From assembly GCA_900542125.1 (NCBI GenBank), contig UQMO01000021.1, positions 1 to 37,968 of the forward strand: 37,968 nt of DNA, given 5' to 3'. This stretch comes from an uncultured Collinsella sp. (GTDB lineage: Bacteria; Actinomycetota; Coriobacteriia; Coriobacteriales; Coriobacteriaceae). Of this stretch, positions 1 to 7,878 are shown one piece after another. The translations under genes were made by a program, and so were the position numbers. Each line of letters opens with the position of its first letter. The stretch's first letter is position 1. Under the pieces are notes generated by a model, which ran no database searches, was not told the DNA's origin, and was given only the letters and a program-made list of their open reading frames with translations.

Positions 1-27
1 GGGCTCGGAGATGTGTATAAGAGACAG
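1..27. other. Residual Nextera/Tn5 sequencing adapter
   Basis: Bases 9-27 read AGATGTGTATAAGAGACAG, the 19-bp Tn5 mosaic end used in Nextera libraries. The preceding GGGCTCGG matches the end of the Nextera read-2 adapter prefix. This is library-derived sequence left at a contig end, not bacterial DNA. Genomic sequence starts at base 28, so the window begins at an assembly break inside a gene. Confidence 0.97.
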
Positions 28-1172
28 TGGGCGACACCATTCCGCCCATGGGTGCCATGCCCTACAACTGGACGCTGCCCGTGGCCGAGCGCGTCAAGGC
101 CCTGGTCTCCGTGCCGGTGGCAACCGTGGGCCGCGTGGTTTCGGTCGAGGCCGGCGAGAAGATTCTGGAAGACGGCGCCGCCGACATCATCGCCTATGGC
201 CGCTCGCTCATGTGCGACCCCGACATTGCGCTGAAGGCCGCCACGGGTGAGCCCATCCGCGAGTGCCTCAACTGCAACAAGGGCTGCGTCGATGCGATTC
301 AAAACCGCAAGTACATCTCGTGCGTGCTCAATGCCGAGAACGGCGATGAGGCAACCATCGCCATTAAGCCGGGCGAGGGCGACAAGAAGATCGCCGTGGT
401 GGGCGGCGGCATCGCCGGTCTGGAGGCCGCGCGCGTGGCGGCCAAGCGCGGCTACGACGTGACCGTCTACGAGGCGAGCGATCATCTGGGCGGCCAGATT
501 GTGCTGGCGGCCGCGCCTCCGCGCAAGGACGAGATCATGCGCTCGGTCGAGTACTACGAGAAGATTCTGCCCGGCCTGGGCGTGAAGGTCGAGCTCAACC
601 ATGCCGCTACCGCTGAGGACCTCAACGCCGCCGACGCTGCGATTGTGGCCGTGGGCGCACACGACGTGGTCATCCCCGTTCCGGGTGCCTATTCGGAGAA
701 GGTCGTCTCGAGCTGGGACGTGCTGGCCGGCAAGGTGGAGCTCAGCGGCCGCGTCGCCGTCATTGGCGGCGGCCTGGTGGGCACCGAGACTGCCGAGTAC
801 CTGCTGCAGCACGGCTGCGAGGTGGCGATCGTGGAGATGCTCGACAAGATTGCCGCGGGCGAGTCCGAGACCATTCTGCCGCTGATTATGAGCGACTTTG
901 CAGAGCACAACGTGGAGCAGCATGTTAAGACCCGCCTGACCGCCATTACTGACGAGGGCGTGGAGGCCGTTCGCACCGCCGAGGACGGCGCCGAGGAGCC
1001 GGTAAAGATCGCCTGCGATTACGTGGTGATGGCCGTGGGCTCCAAGGCCAACGCGTTTGACCTGGATGGCGTGACGGTGCCCGTGACCTGCGTGGGCGAC
1101 TGCTCGGGCGAGCGCACCGCCGACATTGCGAGCGCCATTCGCACGGCGTATCACGCGGCCAACGAGCTGTAG
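28..1172 (+). CDS. NADH:flavin oxidoreductase (Old Yellow Enzyme / 2,4-dienoyl-CoA reductase type), 5'-truncated
   Basis: C-terminal ~380 residues of a flavin/Fe-S reductase whose full-length relatives (dienoyl-CoA and enoate reductases, bile-acid BaiCD/BaiH) are about 640-680 residues. The visible part begins at the end of the FMN-binding TIM barrel. It then has a 4Fe-4S motif C-x2-C-x3-C-x11-C (residues ~80-99 of the fragment), a first Rossmann motif GGGIAG (~126-131) for FAD and a second, GGGLVG (~245-250), for NAD(P)H. Such enzymes reduce activated C=C bonds of enones, enoates or related substrates in the cytoplasm. The substrate cannot be read from this fragment. The 5' end is lost at the contig break: the frame hits a stop in the adapter, so any start placed here would be artificial. 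A terminator follows directly. Confidence 0.9.
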
Positions 1173-1248
1173 TTGAACATCGCGGCCAGGCGGGGCGGTA
1201 GCACGGATTCGCCTCGCCCGGCTGTATCCCGTCGGGTGTCAACCGGTG

Positions 1249-1288
1249 CGGGGCCTGCAAGCGCAGCAGGCCCCGCCCTTTTTGTTTT
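1249..1288 (+). terminator. Rho-independent terminator after the flavin reductase
   Basis: A perfect 10-bp stem (CGGGGCCTGC at 1249-1258 with GCAGGCCCCG at 1266-1275), a 7-nt loop, then CCCTTTTTGTTTT. It lies 76 bases after the reductase stop. Confidence 0.92.
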
Positions 1289-1612
1289 GCTCCGGTGGAT
1301 GGCAATGCGCGGTAATCATGAGGAGTAAGGACGTCTACTGCCTTGCCGATTACTCAAAATTATTGGGGGAGGGGTTAATAACTATATCCTCTATGCCAAA
1401 GGACATAAAGAGATGCCAATTTTGTTGACAAGCGAATGACGATTAGCTGCGAGTCAGCTACCAGCGTAAATAATCGATAAAGAAATGTCGTAAATTGGTG
1501 CCAAATGCCCAGATAACACCGCGTCTATTTTAATTAACTGCTTTGAGCAAACAGTAAAATGCTACTATCTAACTTGCACGTAAGAAAGCAGATTAACGGT
1601 TAAGGCTAAGAA
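1289..1612. other. AT-rich intergenic region with a weak promoter candidate
   Basis: 324 bases with no supportable gene, clearly more AT-rich than the flanking coding sequence. A possible promoter for the downstream HTH gene is TTGAGC (1543-1548), 17 nt, then TATCTA (1566-1571), but the -10 is poor. An isolated TTGACA at 1425-1430 has no convincing -10 partner. I saw no terminal inverted repeats or tRNA here. Confidence 0.4.
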
Positions 1613-2017
1613 GTGGCAGGTATGTCGGAAGCAACTAGGACTCGCACGCATGCGCCCGAGGTTAGGCAGCGCGCCGTCGAGATCCTCCAAGAGGGGGTCG
1701 GTCATCGCGCCCTCGCCGCGGAGCTTGGCATTCCCCAGGCCACGGCTCGTCAGTGGGCCCGCGCGTATGCCGTGGGCGGTGCCGACGCCGTTCTCAACGC
1801 CGGTTCGCATCATCACACCTATTCGTACGAAGTTAAGCTCGCCGTGGTCAAGGACCGCTTGGAAAACGGCTTAACGGTTCGCGAGGCCATGATCAAGCAC
1901 AAGATTCCCAGCGAGTCTTCGGTCAAGGCTTGGTGCCGCCAGTATCGCGAGAGCGGTGAGTCCGCACTGGTCGATAAGCCGCGGGGTCGCAAGCCGCGCG
2001 TTAAAAAGGCGGAATAG
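1613..2017 (+). CDS. Double helix-turn-helix protein, transposase OrfA-like, orphan
   Basis: A 134-residue basic protein with two HTH units resembling the IS3/IS150-type OrfA or Insertion-element HTH domains: residues ~14-60 (AVEILQ...LAAELGIPQATARQWARAY) and ~72-120 (LAVVKDRLENGLTVREAMIKHKIPSESSVKAWCRQY), ending in a Lys/Arg-rich tail. In IS elements this part binds terminal inverted repeats. Here there is no orfB/DDE partner and no flanking inverted repeat, and the gene has its own terminator. It is therefore either an IS remnant or a domesticated DNA-binding protein. The start is uncertain: GTG 1613 has AAGG 7 nt upstream, whereas ATG 1622 has GGCAGG too close. Single-gene unit upstream of the hydrogenase operon; any regulatory link is speculation. 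Confidence 0.75.
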   Translation: MAGMSEATRTRTHAPEVRQRAVEILQEGVGHRALAAELGIPQATARQWARAYAVGGADAVLNAGSHHHTYSYEVKLAVVKDRLENGLTVREAMIKHKIPSESSVKAWCRQYRESGESALVDKPRGRKPRVKKAE

Positions 2018-2029
2018 CGAACGGGATGG

Positions 2030-2053
2030 TGCGCCCACAGGGGCGCATTTTTC
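2030..2053 (+). terminator. Rho-independent terminator after the HTH gene
   Basis: TGCGCCC (2030-2036), loop ACAG, GGGCGCA (2041-2047), then TTTTTCTT. It begins 12 bases after the stop codon. Confidence 0.88.
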
Positions 2054-2143
2054 TTGCCGCCCCTCTACTCCAATGCGGACAGACTCCTTGCCCCGTACGC
2101 CTAAAACTCCCCAGTTGACCGAAAACCCGCTGCCGCTACTCAT

Positions 2144-2170
2144 CAATTGAGCTATAACGTTAAACAATTG
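2144..2170 (+). promoter_or_regulatory. Candidate operator/-10 region of the hydrogenase operon
   Basis: Two CAATTG palindromes (2144-2149 and 2165-2170) lie 21 bp apart, about two helical turns. They flank a central palindrome TAACGTTA (2155-2162) that overlaps a -10-like TATAAC (2153-2158). No good -35 is visible. The nested symmetry around a possible -10, 29-55 bases before the hydrogenase start codon, suggests a dimeric-regulator operator. This is inferred from sequence symmetry only. Confidence 0.35.
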
Positions 2171-2198
2171 CAGCGTTTTTGCATGGGGGAGTGATGGT

Positions 2199-5081
2199 AT
2201 GACGCTACTGTATTTCCTTACCCTGTTTCCGCTGGTACCGGCGCTGGGCATGCTGCTCGCGCGCGGTGACCGCGCTCGCGATGCGGTGGGGCTCATAGGC
2301 TCCGGCATTATTATGGCGGTGACAGTTGTAGTCGCCGTCATGTTTTTTGGCACGGGTCCGCAGAGCTTTGAGGTTGCCCCCGGCACCTCGCATGTGCTCT
2401 CGATCGTCAGCTCCGTTATCGACGTCATCCTGTGCGCCGTCATCCTGTACAACGCGTACAAATATAGGAACGCGCTCACCACGGTGCTCGGCATAGTCCA
2501 GCTGGTGGGCTCGCTCGCCTTTGCAGCCATGACGTTGCCCGCGGCCGAAGCCGTCACGGCGACGCCGCTCTACCTGGACTACATGAGTGTGATCATGGTC
2601 CTCGCCGTCGGTATCGTCGGCAGCCTAATCTGCGTGTATGCCCTGGGCTACATGAAGGACTTCCAGGCTCATGACGAGCACGAGGCCGCGCTGCGCGGGC
2701 AGACCGCGCCCGACCGTCGCCCGCAGTTCCTGGCACTTATGTTTCTGTTCCTCTCGGCCATGTTCGTCATCGTGACGAGCGATAACCTTGAGTGGCTGTT
2801 CTGCGGCTGGGAAATCACCACCGTGTGCTCGTTCCTTATGATTGGCTACACGCGCACGCCCGAGGCCATCAAGAACGCCTTTACCCAGATCATCCTCAAC
2901 ATTCTGGGCGGCATCGCGTTTTTGGCGGGCCTTATGTTCCTGCACGTCAACGGCATGCCGCTGACCATCTCGGGCATGATCGAGCTTTCCGGCGCCGGTA
3001 CCGCGCAGTCCGCACTGCTGGTGATGCCGGTCGTCCTGCTATCGCTCGCCGCCCTTACCAAGGCCGCACAGATGCCGTTCCACACTTGGCTGCTGGGCGC
3101 CATGGTTGCCCCCACGCCCACGAGCGCCCTGCTGCACTCGTCAACCATGGTCAAAGCCGGCGTGTTCCTGATGGTCAAGCTGAGCCCGCTCTATGCCATC
3201 TATCCCGTGACCGGCTTTATGGTCACGAGTGTGGGTGCCATCACGTTTTTGCTCGCTGCCCTCATGGCCATCTCGCAGAGCAACGCCAAGCGTGTGCTCG
3301 CGTACTCCACCATTTCCAACTTGGGCCTCATCAGTGCCTGCTTGGGTGTCGGCGCGCCCGAGGCCGTATGGGCGGCCATCTTCCTGATCCTGTTCCACAC
3401 GGTGGCAAAGTCGTTGCTGTTCCTGTGCGTGGGCACGGCCGAGCATCATATCGGCAGCCGCAATATCGAGGACATGGACGGTATGTTCAGCCGCATGCCG
3501 CACCTGACGCGCCTGATGATGCTGGGCATCATGGGCATGTTTGTGGCGCCGTTTGGCATGCTCGTGTCCAAGTGGGGCGCCCTGGTGGCGTTTGCCCAGA
3601 CCGGCAACGTGCTCATGATCATGGTTCTGGCCTTTGGCTCGGCCGCGACGTTTTACTTCTGGGGCAAGTGGCTTGCCAAGCTTTCGGGCGTCGACCCCAC
3701 GGCTCAAAACGTTGAGGTCAATGTTCATAAGACCGAATGGATGGCCCTCAACACCATCGCCGCGCTGCTGATTCTGTGCTGCGTGGCGTTCCCGGTTATC
3801 TCGAGCGGTCTGGTGTCGCCTTACTTGGCCATGGTGTTTGGCCGCGTGCCGTACGTTATCGGCAAGGACGCCATGTATCTGATGGTGGTTATCGTGGCGT
3901 TTATCGCCGTGGTGCTGCTGACTTCATTCCGCGTGAGCAATAAGCCGCACGTCAACGTGTACCTTTCGGGCGTGGGAACCGATAAATATCGCCATTTCCG
4001 CGGCTCGATGGGACACGAGGTAAAGGCTGAAAAGCGCAATTGGTACTCGGAGGACGCCCTTGGCGAGAAGCGTATTGGTCCCGCGGGTAGCGTCGTGTGC
4101 TGCAGTATTATCTTGTTTGCGCTGCTGTGTTGCGCGTGGATTGGGCCCGAGCGGCTTGCCATGAGTGCGCCCTCGGTGCTGCGCGGCAAGTATTTTGAAG
4201 GCTCGGGCGTCGTGGGCATATTTATTGGTACCGTGGTGTTTGCCCTGCTGGCGCCTTTGGTTGGTGGCCTGATCGACGGCGTTGACCGCAAACTTTCGGC
4301 CCGTATGCAGGGCCGCGTGGGCCCGCGCCTGCTCCAGCCTTTCTACGACGTTGCCAAGCTGCTGCGCAAAGCCCCTGCCAGCGTAAACACCATGGACGAT
4401 ACCTATATGGCGTGCGCGCTCATCTTTACCGTCGTGGGCGGCGGCATCTTTGTGTCGGGCTCTAACACGCTACTGTGCGCTTTTATGGTGACGCTCGCCG
4501 CGATCTTTGTGGTGTTGGCGTCCGCCTCGACGCAAAGCCCGTTTGCCCAGGTTGGCGCCGATCGTGAGTTACTGCAGGTTATGAGTTACGAGCCCGCCGT
4601 TTTGCTGATGAGCGTGGGCCTGTACCTTGCCACCGACAGCTTTGATTCCATCGCCGTGACGGGGCAGTCGGCCCCCATCATCGTGTACAGCGCGCCCATT
4701 TTCCTGGCGCTGCTCGCGGTGCTTACCATCAAGCTGCGCAAGTCGCCGTTTGACCTTTCGTACTCGCATCACGCGCATCAGGAGATCGTCCAGGGCGTCG
4801 CCACCGAGATGAGCGGCGGCACGCTGGCCAAGATGACCCTTATGCACTGGTGCGAGACCGTGCTGTTTTTGATGTGGGTGGGCATGTTCTTTGTTTGGGA
4901 CAACCCCGTGAGCTGGGTTGTAGCCCTGGTCGTGATGGCCGCGACGTATTTTGTCGAGGTCCTGATCGACAACACCTTCGCACGCAGCACCTGGCGCAGC
5001 TGCTTTAGGCTCGGATGGGGCGTGGCGCTGGTGTTTGGCCTGCTCAACCTTATGCCCATCCTCGTTGACGTGTTTATTTAG
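2199..5081 (+). CDS. Fused NuoL-like + NuoH-like membrane subunit of an Ech-type [NiFe] hydrogenase (EchA-EchB fusion)
   Basis: A 960-residue polytopic membrane protein. Residues ~1-640 form a NuoL/HycC/EchA-type Mrp-antiporter-like subunit: the proton-antiporter core (~190-480) includes AALTKAAQMPFHTWL with the conserved Lys, and AMVAPTPTSALLHSSTMVKAG. Residues ~665-960 form a NuoH/HycD/EchB-type subunit: VDRKLSARMQGRVGPRLLQP (~695-715) is the family signature, followed by DREL and a SPFDL motif. In other systems these are two separate genes, so this is a natural fusion; the total equals the sum of the two. The antiporter module carries ion translocation and the NuoH-like module anchors the hydrogenase arm. 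Start ATG 2199 follows GGGGGAG. First gene of a five-gene operon; its stop overlaps the next gene's Shine-Dalgarno (TAGGAGG). Confidence 0.92.
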   Translation: MTLLYFLTLFPLVPALGMLLARGDRARDAVGLIGSGIIMAVTVVVAVMFFGTGPQSFEVAPGTSHVLSIVSSVIDVILCAVILYNAYKYRNALTTVLGIVQLVGSLAFAAMTLPAAEAVTATPLYLDYMSVIMVLAVGIVGSLICVYALGYMKDFQAHDEHEAALRGQTAPDRRPQFLALMFLFLSAMFVIVTSDNLEWLFCGWEITTVCSFLMIGYTRTPEAIKNAFTQIILNILGGIAFLAGLMFLHVNGMPLTISGMIELSGAGTAQSALLVMPVVLLSLAALTKAAQMPFHTWLLGAMVAPTPTSALLHSSTMVKAGVFLMVKLSPLYAIYPVTGFMVTSVGAITFLLAALMAISQSNAKRVLAYSTISNLGLISACLGVGAPEAVWAAIFLILFHTVAKSLLFLCVGTAEHHIGSRNIEDMDGMFSRMPHLTRLMMLGIMGMFVAPFGMLVSKWGALVAFAQTGNVLMIMVLAFGSAATFYFWGKWLAKLSGVDPTAQNVEVNVHKTEWMALNTIAALLILCCVAFPVISSGLVSPYLAMVFGRVPYVIGKDAMYLMVVIVAFIAVVLLTSFRVSNKPHVNVYLSGVGTDKYRHFRGSMGHEVKAEKRNWYSEDALGEKRIGPAGSVVCCSIILFALLCCAWIGPERLAMSAPSVLRGKYFEGSGVVGIFIGTVVFALLAPLVGGLIDGVDRKLSARMQGRVGPRLLQPFYDVAKLLRKAPASVNTMDDTYMACALIFTVVGGGIFVSGSNTLLCAFMVTLAAIFVVLASASTQSPFAQVGADRELLQVMSYEPAVLLMSVGLYLATDSFDSIAVTGQSAPIIVYSAPIFLALLAVLTIKLRKSPFDLSYSHHAHQEIVQGVATEMSGGTLAKMTLMHWCETVLFLMWVGMFFVWDNPVSWVVALVVMAATYFVEVLIDNTFARSTWRSCFRLGWGVALVFGLLNLMPILVDVFI

Positions 5082-5093
5082 GAGGCGGCATCC

Positions 5094-5648
5094 ATGGATC
5101 ATAAAATGTCGCGCTCGCCGTGGGTCATTCATTACGACGGCTCGAGCTGCAACGGATGCGATATCGAGGTGCTGGCCTCGCTCACGCCGCTGTTCGATGC
5201 GGAGCGCTTTGGCGTGGTCAACACCGGCAACCCCAAGCATGCGGACATCTTTTTGGTGACGGGGTCGGTCAATGCCCAGAACCTGCCCGTCGTGCGCCAG
5301 ATCTACAGCCAGATGCTCGAGCCCAAGTGCGTGGTGGCGTGCGGCATTTGCGCGTGTTCGGGCGGCGTGTTCCGCGATGCCTACAACGTGATCGGCGGCG
5401 TGGACCGCGCGATTCCCGTGGACGTGTACGCGCCCGGGTGCGCCATTCGCCCCGAGACGGTGATCGATGCCATCGCGGAGGCGTGTGGCATCCTGGACCA
5501 GAAGGAGGCCGTGATGCGCGCCGGCGGCGATCCGCTCACCGTGGGCGGTGCCGCTACTTGGGACGGTGGCGTTGAGCTGGGCAAGGACGGGTTTGTGGCT
5601 GCTGCGGAGGCCGGCGACGCGACCGCCGCTGCAAAGGAGGCCGAGTAA
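5094..5648 (+). CDS. Small (NuoB-like, EchC/HycG) subunit of group 4 [NiFe] hydrogenase
   Basis: A 184-residue NuoB/HycG-family protein that holds the proximal 4Fe-4S cluster next to the NiFe site and passes electrons between the ferredoxin-like subunit and the large subunit. Predicted ligands are C19 and C22 (SSCNGCDIE), C86 (GICA) and C116 (APGCAIRPE, in place of the usual PGCPPRPE). C79, C83 and C88 are extra cysteines near the cluster. There is no Tat signal, as expected for a cytoplasm-facing group 4 enzyme. The last ~45 residues are an Ala/Gly-rich tail beyond the core. Start ATG 5094 sits after GGAGG. The stop overlaps the next start in a TAATG arrangement, so translation is probably coupled. 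Confidence 0.93.
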   Translation: MDHKMSRSPWVIHYDGSSCNGCDIEVLASLTPLFDAERFGVVNTGNPKHADIFLVTGSVNAQNLPVVRQIYSQMLEPKCVVACGICACSGGVFRDAYNVIGGVDRAIPVDVYAPGCAIRPETVIDAIAEACGILDQKEAVMRAGGDPLTVGGAATWDGGVELGKDGFVAAAEAGDATAAAKEAE

Positions 5649-6349
5649 TGCAAAGGGCTATCTATACCACCGTCGGGATCGACGAGCTGTTACCGCATGT
5701 TCAGGCGCTCAAGGGCGTCGGCGCGCGCTTTGTGCAAATGCACGCCGAGCGCAACGTCGACGACGGCACGTATCGCTTGGTCTATACGTTTATCAACGTT
5801 CGTGCTGCTCAGGAGCATATCGCGCAGGACGGCAGCTATGCGATCGAGAACCTGGTGATTGAGGGCATCGACCAGTACCAGGAGATTCCGTCCATCAGCT
5901 CGTATTACCCCGCGGTGTTCCCGTTTGAAAATGAGGCCCACGACCTGTTTGGCCTTGCCATCACCGACATGCAGATCGACTTTAAGGGCTTTTTCTACCA
6001 GGTTTCGACTGCCGAGCCCATGAGCGTTATCACGCCCGAGGGGAAGGCAGCGCGCGAGAAGGCCATGAAGGTCCGTGCCGCTGCCGAAGCCAAGGCGCGC
6101 AGGGCCGCTGCCGAAAAGGCCGCCGCTGCTGCGGCTGCTGCAGGGGAGGGCGCTGCGGGCGCTGCCGTCGCTCAGCCCGCTGCGGCTGCCGGCTCCGATG
6201 CCCAGCATGACGATGCCGCTGCCAAGGCCGCGCTCAAGGCTGCCGAGATGGAGGCAAAGCTCGCTGCCATGGATCCCGAGAAAGCGGCCAAGGTCCGCGC
6301 GGCGCTTGCCGCCAAGGCCGCCCGCGACAAGCAGAAAAAGGAGGCGTAA
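5648..6349 (+). CDS. NuoC-like (30 kDa, EchD) hydrogenase subunit with Ala/Lys-rich tail
   Basis: A 233-residue protein. Residues ~1-120 resemble the complex I 30-kDa/NuoC/EchD family: FPFENEAHDLFGLAITDM is the recognisable signature (usual form FP.AnW.ERE.yDlfGi...). NuoC-like subunits bridge the small and large hydrogenase subunits. Residues ~135-233 are low complexity, dominated by Ala, Lys and Glu and probably helical, ending in MDPEKAAKVRAALAAKAARD. That tail is not part of the core family. It begins with 1-nt overlap (TAATG) with the previous stop and is preceded by AAAGGAGG. A strong RBS (AAGGAGG) at its own 3' end serves the large-subunit gene 5 nt downstream. Confidence 0.88.
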   Translation: MQRAIYTTVGIDELLPHVQALKGVGARFVQMHAERNVDDGTYRLVYTFINVRAAQEHIAQDGSYAIENLVIEGIDQYQEIPSISSYYPAVFPFENEAHDLFGLAITDMQIDFKGFFYQVSTAEPMSVITPEGKAAREKAMKVRAAAEAKARRAAAEKAAAAAAAAGEGAAGAAVAQPAAAAGSDAQHDDAAAKAALKAAEMEAKLAAMDPEKAAKVRAALAAKAARDKQKKEA

Positions 6350-6354
6350 GGTCC

Positions 6355-7443
6355 ATGGCTCATCGCTCCGTAATTCCGTTTGGCCCGCAGCACCCGGTGC
6401 TGCCCGAGCCGCTTCATCTGGACCTGGTGATCGAGGACGACCGCGTCATCGAAGCAATTCCGCAGATCGGCTTTGTGCACCGCGGACTCGAGAAGCTCAC
6501 CGAAAAGCGCGATATGCATCAGTTTGGCTACATCGCCGAGCGCATCTGCGGCATCTGCGCCGTGGGCCATAGCTGTGGCTACGCCAGCGCCTGCGAGCGC
6601 ATGCTCGGCATCGAGGTGCCTGGTCGCGTGCAGTATATCCGCACCATTCTGCATGAGCTTTCGCGCATTCACTCGCACCTGCTGTGGCTGGGCCTGCTCG
6701 CCGATGCCTTTGGCTTTGAGGCGCTGTTCTATCGTTCGTGGACGCTGCGCGAGCAGATTCTCAAGATCTTTGAGAGCACTTGCGGCGGTCGCGTGATTCT
6801 GTCGATTAACGAGATTGGCGGCCTTAAACACGACATTGAGGATTCCGAGCTGGCGGGTATTGTCCAGACGCTCGACGCTATGCGCCCTGACTACGAGGCC
6901 GTGGTGCATACATTTTTGGACGACAATAGCTGCGGCGAGCGCCTGCATAGCGTGGGCGTGATCAGCAAGAAGGACGCGCTGGATCTGTCGATGGTCGGCC
7001 CGTTCGGTCGCGCCTCGGGCGTGGATTATGACGTGCGCATGTTCGGTGACGGTGCCTATGCGGACTTGGCTGCGTTTGAGCCGATTGTTGCCACCGATGG
7101 TGACTGTTATGCCCGCTGCCAGGTGCGTTGTGCCGAGGTTACGCAGGCCATGGACATTATCAAGGAGCTTGTCGGCAAGATTCCGCACGACGGTATCGGC
7201 GGGCGTACCAAGCTCACGCCGGCCGACGGCGCGCGCGGCGAGGTTGTGATTGAACAGCCGCGCGGCGAGGCATATTACTATGTGCGCGGTAACGGCACCA
7301 AGAACCTGGACCGTTTCCGCGTGCGCACGCCGACGTCGCAGAACCTGGCGGGTCTGACGCATGCGCTGCAGGGCGTGCTCCTTGCCAACGTGCCCATGAT
7401 TATCCTGACCATCGACCCCTGCATTAGCTGCACGGAAAGGTAG
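6355..7443 (+). CDS. Large (NuoD-like, EchE) catalytic subunit of group 4 [NiFe] hydrogenase
   Basis: A 362-residue NuoD/EchE/HycE-type large subunit. Both NiFe motifs are intact: L1 RICGICAVGH (R63, C65, C68, H72) and L2 DPCISCTER (C356, C359). The four Cys ligands separate it from true complex I NuoD, which lacks them, so this is a hydrogenase reducing protons or oxidising H2. The protein stops right after ...CTER: there is no C-terminal peptide for a maturation endopeptidase to remove, as described for EchE and CooH-type subunits and unlike HycE. It must still receive the NiFe(CN)2CO centre from Hyp proteins, which are not in this window. It lies between the NuoC-like subunit and the ferredoxin-like subunit, in canonical Ech order. 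Confidence 0.95.
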   Translation: MAHRSVIPFGPQHPVLPEPLHLDLVIEDDRVIEAIPQIGFVHRGLEKLTEKRDMHQFGYIAERICGICAVGHSCGYASACERMLGIEVPGRVQYIRTILHELSRIHSHLLWLGLLADAFGFEALFYRSWTLREQILKIFESTCGGRVILSINEIGGLKHDIEDSELAGIVQTLDAMRPDYEAVVHTFLDDNSCGERLHSVGVISKKDALDLSMVGPFGRASGVDYDVRMFGDGAYADLAAFEPIVATDGDCYARCQVRCAEVTQAMDIIKELVGKIPHDGIGGRTKLTPADGARGEVVIEQPRGEAYYYVRGNGTKNLDRFRVRTPTSQNLAGLTHALQGVLLANVPMIILTIDPCISCTER

Positions 7444-7450
7444 GCGCGGC

Positions 7451-7792
7451 ATGAGTTTACTGACATTTGCCAAGACGGCCTTGGGCTCTATGGTCAAGCA
7501 GCCGGTAACGGTGTGCTATCCGCAGGAGAAGCTCGCGGCACCCGAGCGCCTGCGCGGGCATATCGTTAACGACATGAACGTGTGCATCTGCTGTGGCATG
7601 TGCGCGCGCCGCTGCCCGGCGGGCGCGCTCGCGGTCGATCGAAAGGGCGGAACGTGGTCGATCGATCCGTATGCCTGCGTGGTGTGCGGCGAGTGCATCG
7701 AAAGCTGCCCCAAGCACTGCCTGACTATGGACACCGCCCGCACCCCAGTCGCAGCGGACAAGACTCCCACAGTAGAAACTAAGCCGGAGTAG
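7451..7792 (+). CDS. 2x[4Fe-4S] ferredoxin-like subunit (NuoI-like, EchF) of the hydrogenase
   Basis: A 113-residue polyferredoxin-type subunit with two classical clusters: C45-x2-C48-x2-C51-x3-C55-P and C76-x2-C79-x2-C82-x3-C86-P. It resembles EchF/HycF/NuoI and would accept electrons from soluble ferredoxin and feed the small subunit. The N terminus (SLLTFAKTALGSMVKQPVTVCYP) is the usual peripheral helix that docks to the membrane arm. The C-terminal ~25 residues are a Thr/Pro/Lys-rich tail. It starts 7 nt after the large-subunit stop behind GGTAGGCG. Last gene of the operon; a 15-bp GC hairpin follows 21 bases later. Confidence 0.92.
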   Translation: MSLLTFAKTALGSMVKQPVTVCYPQEKLAAPERLRGHIVNDMNVCICCGMCARRCPAGALAVDRKGGTWSIDPYACVVCGECIESCPKHCLTMDTARTPVAADKTPTVETKPE

Positions 7793-7813
7793 CGCTGTAA
7801 TAGAGCTGGAATA

Positions 7814-7847
7814 GGGGCCGGTGGGGCAAAAATGCCCCACCGGCCCC
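7814..7847 (+). terminator. Strong hairpin downstream of the hydrogenase operon
   Basis: A perfect 15-bp stem (GGGGCCGGTGGGGCA at 7814-7828 with its complement at 7833-7847) and an AAAA loop. No T-tract follows (GCGCTTAAACG), so it is an atypical terminator or mRNA-stabilising hairpin. It is placed where the operon should end. Confidence 0.65.
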
Positions 7848-7878
7848 GCGCTTAAACGCGCGGTTGTGCCGTCGCGAA

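Noticed and set aside
1246..1428. A 60-codon plus-strand frame after the flavin reductase
   Set aside because: It starts inside the terminator stem and has no RBS or similarity to a known family.
2199..7792. Interpretation as a respiratory complex I (NADH dehydrogenase) fragment
   Set aside because: The large subunit has all four NiFe cysteines (C65, C68, C356, C359), which complex I NuoD lacks, and there are no NuoEFG genes.
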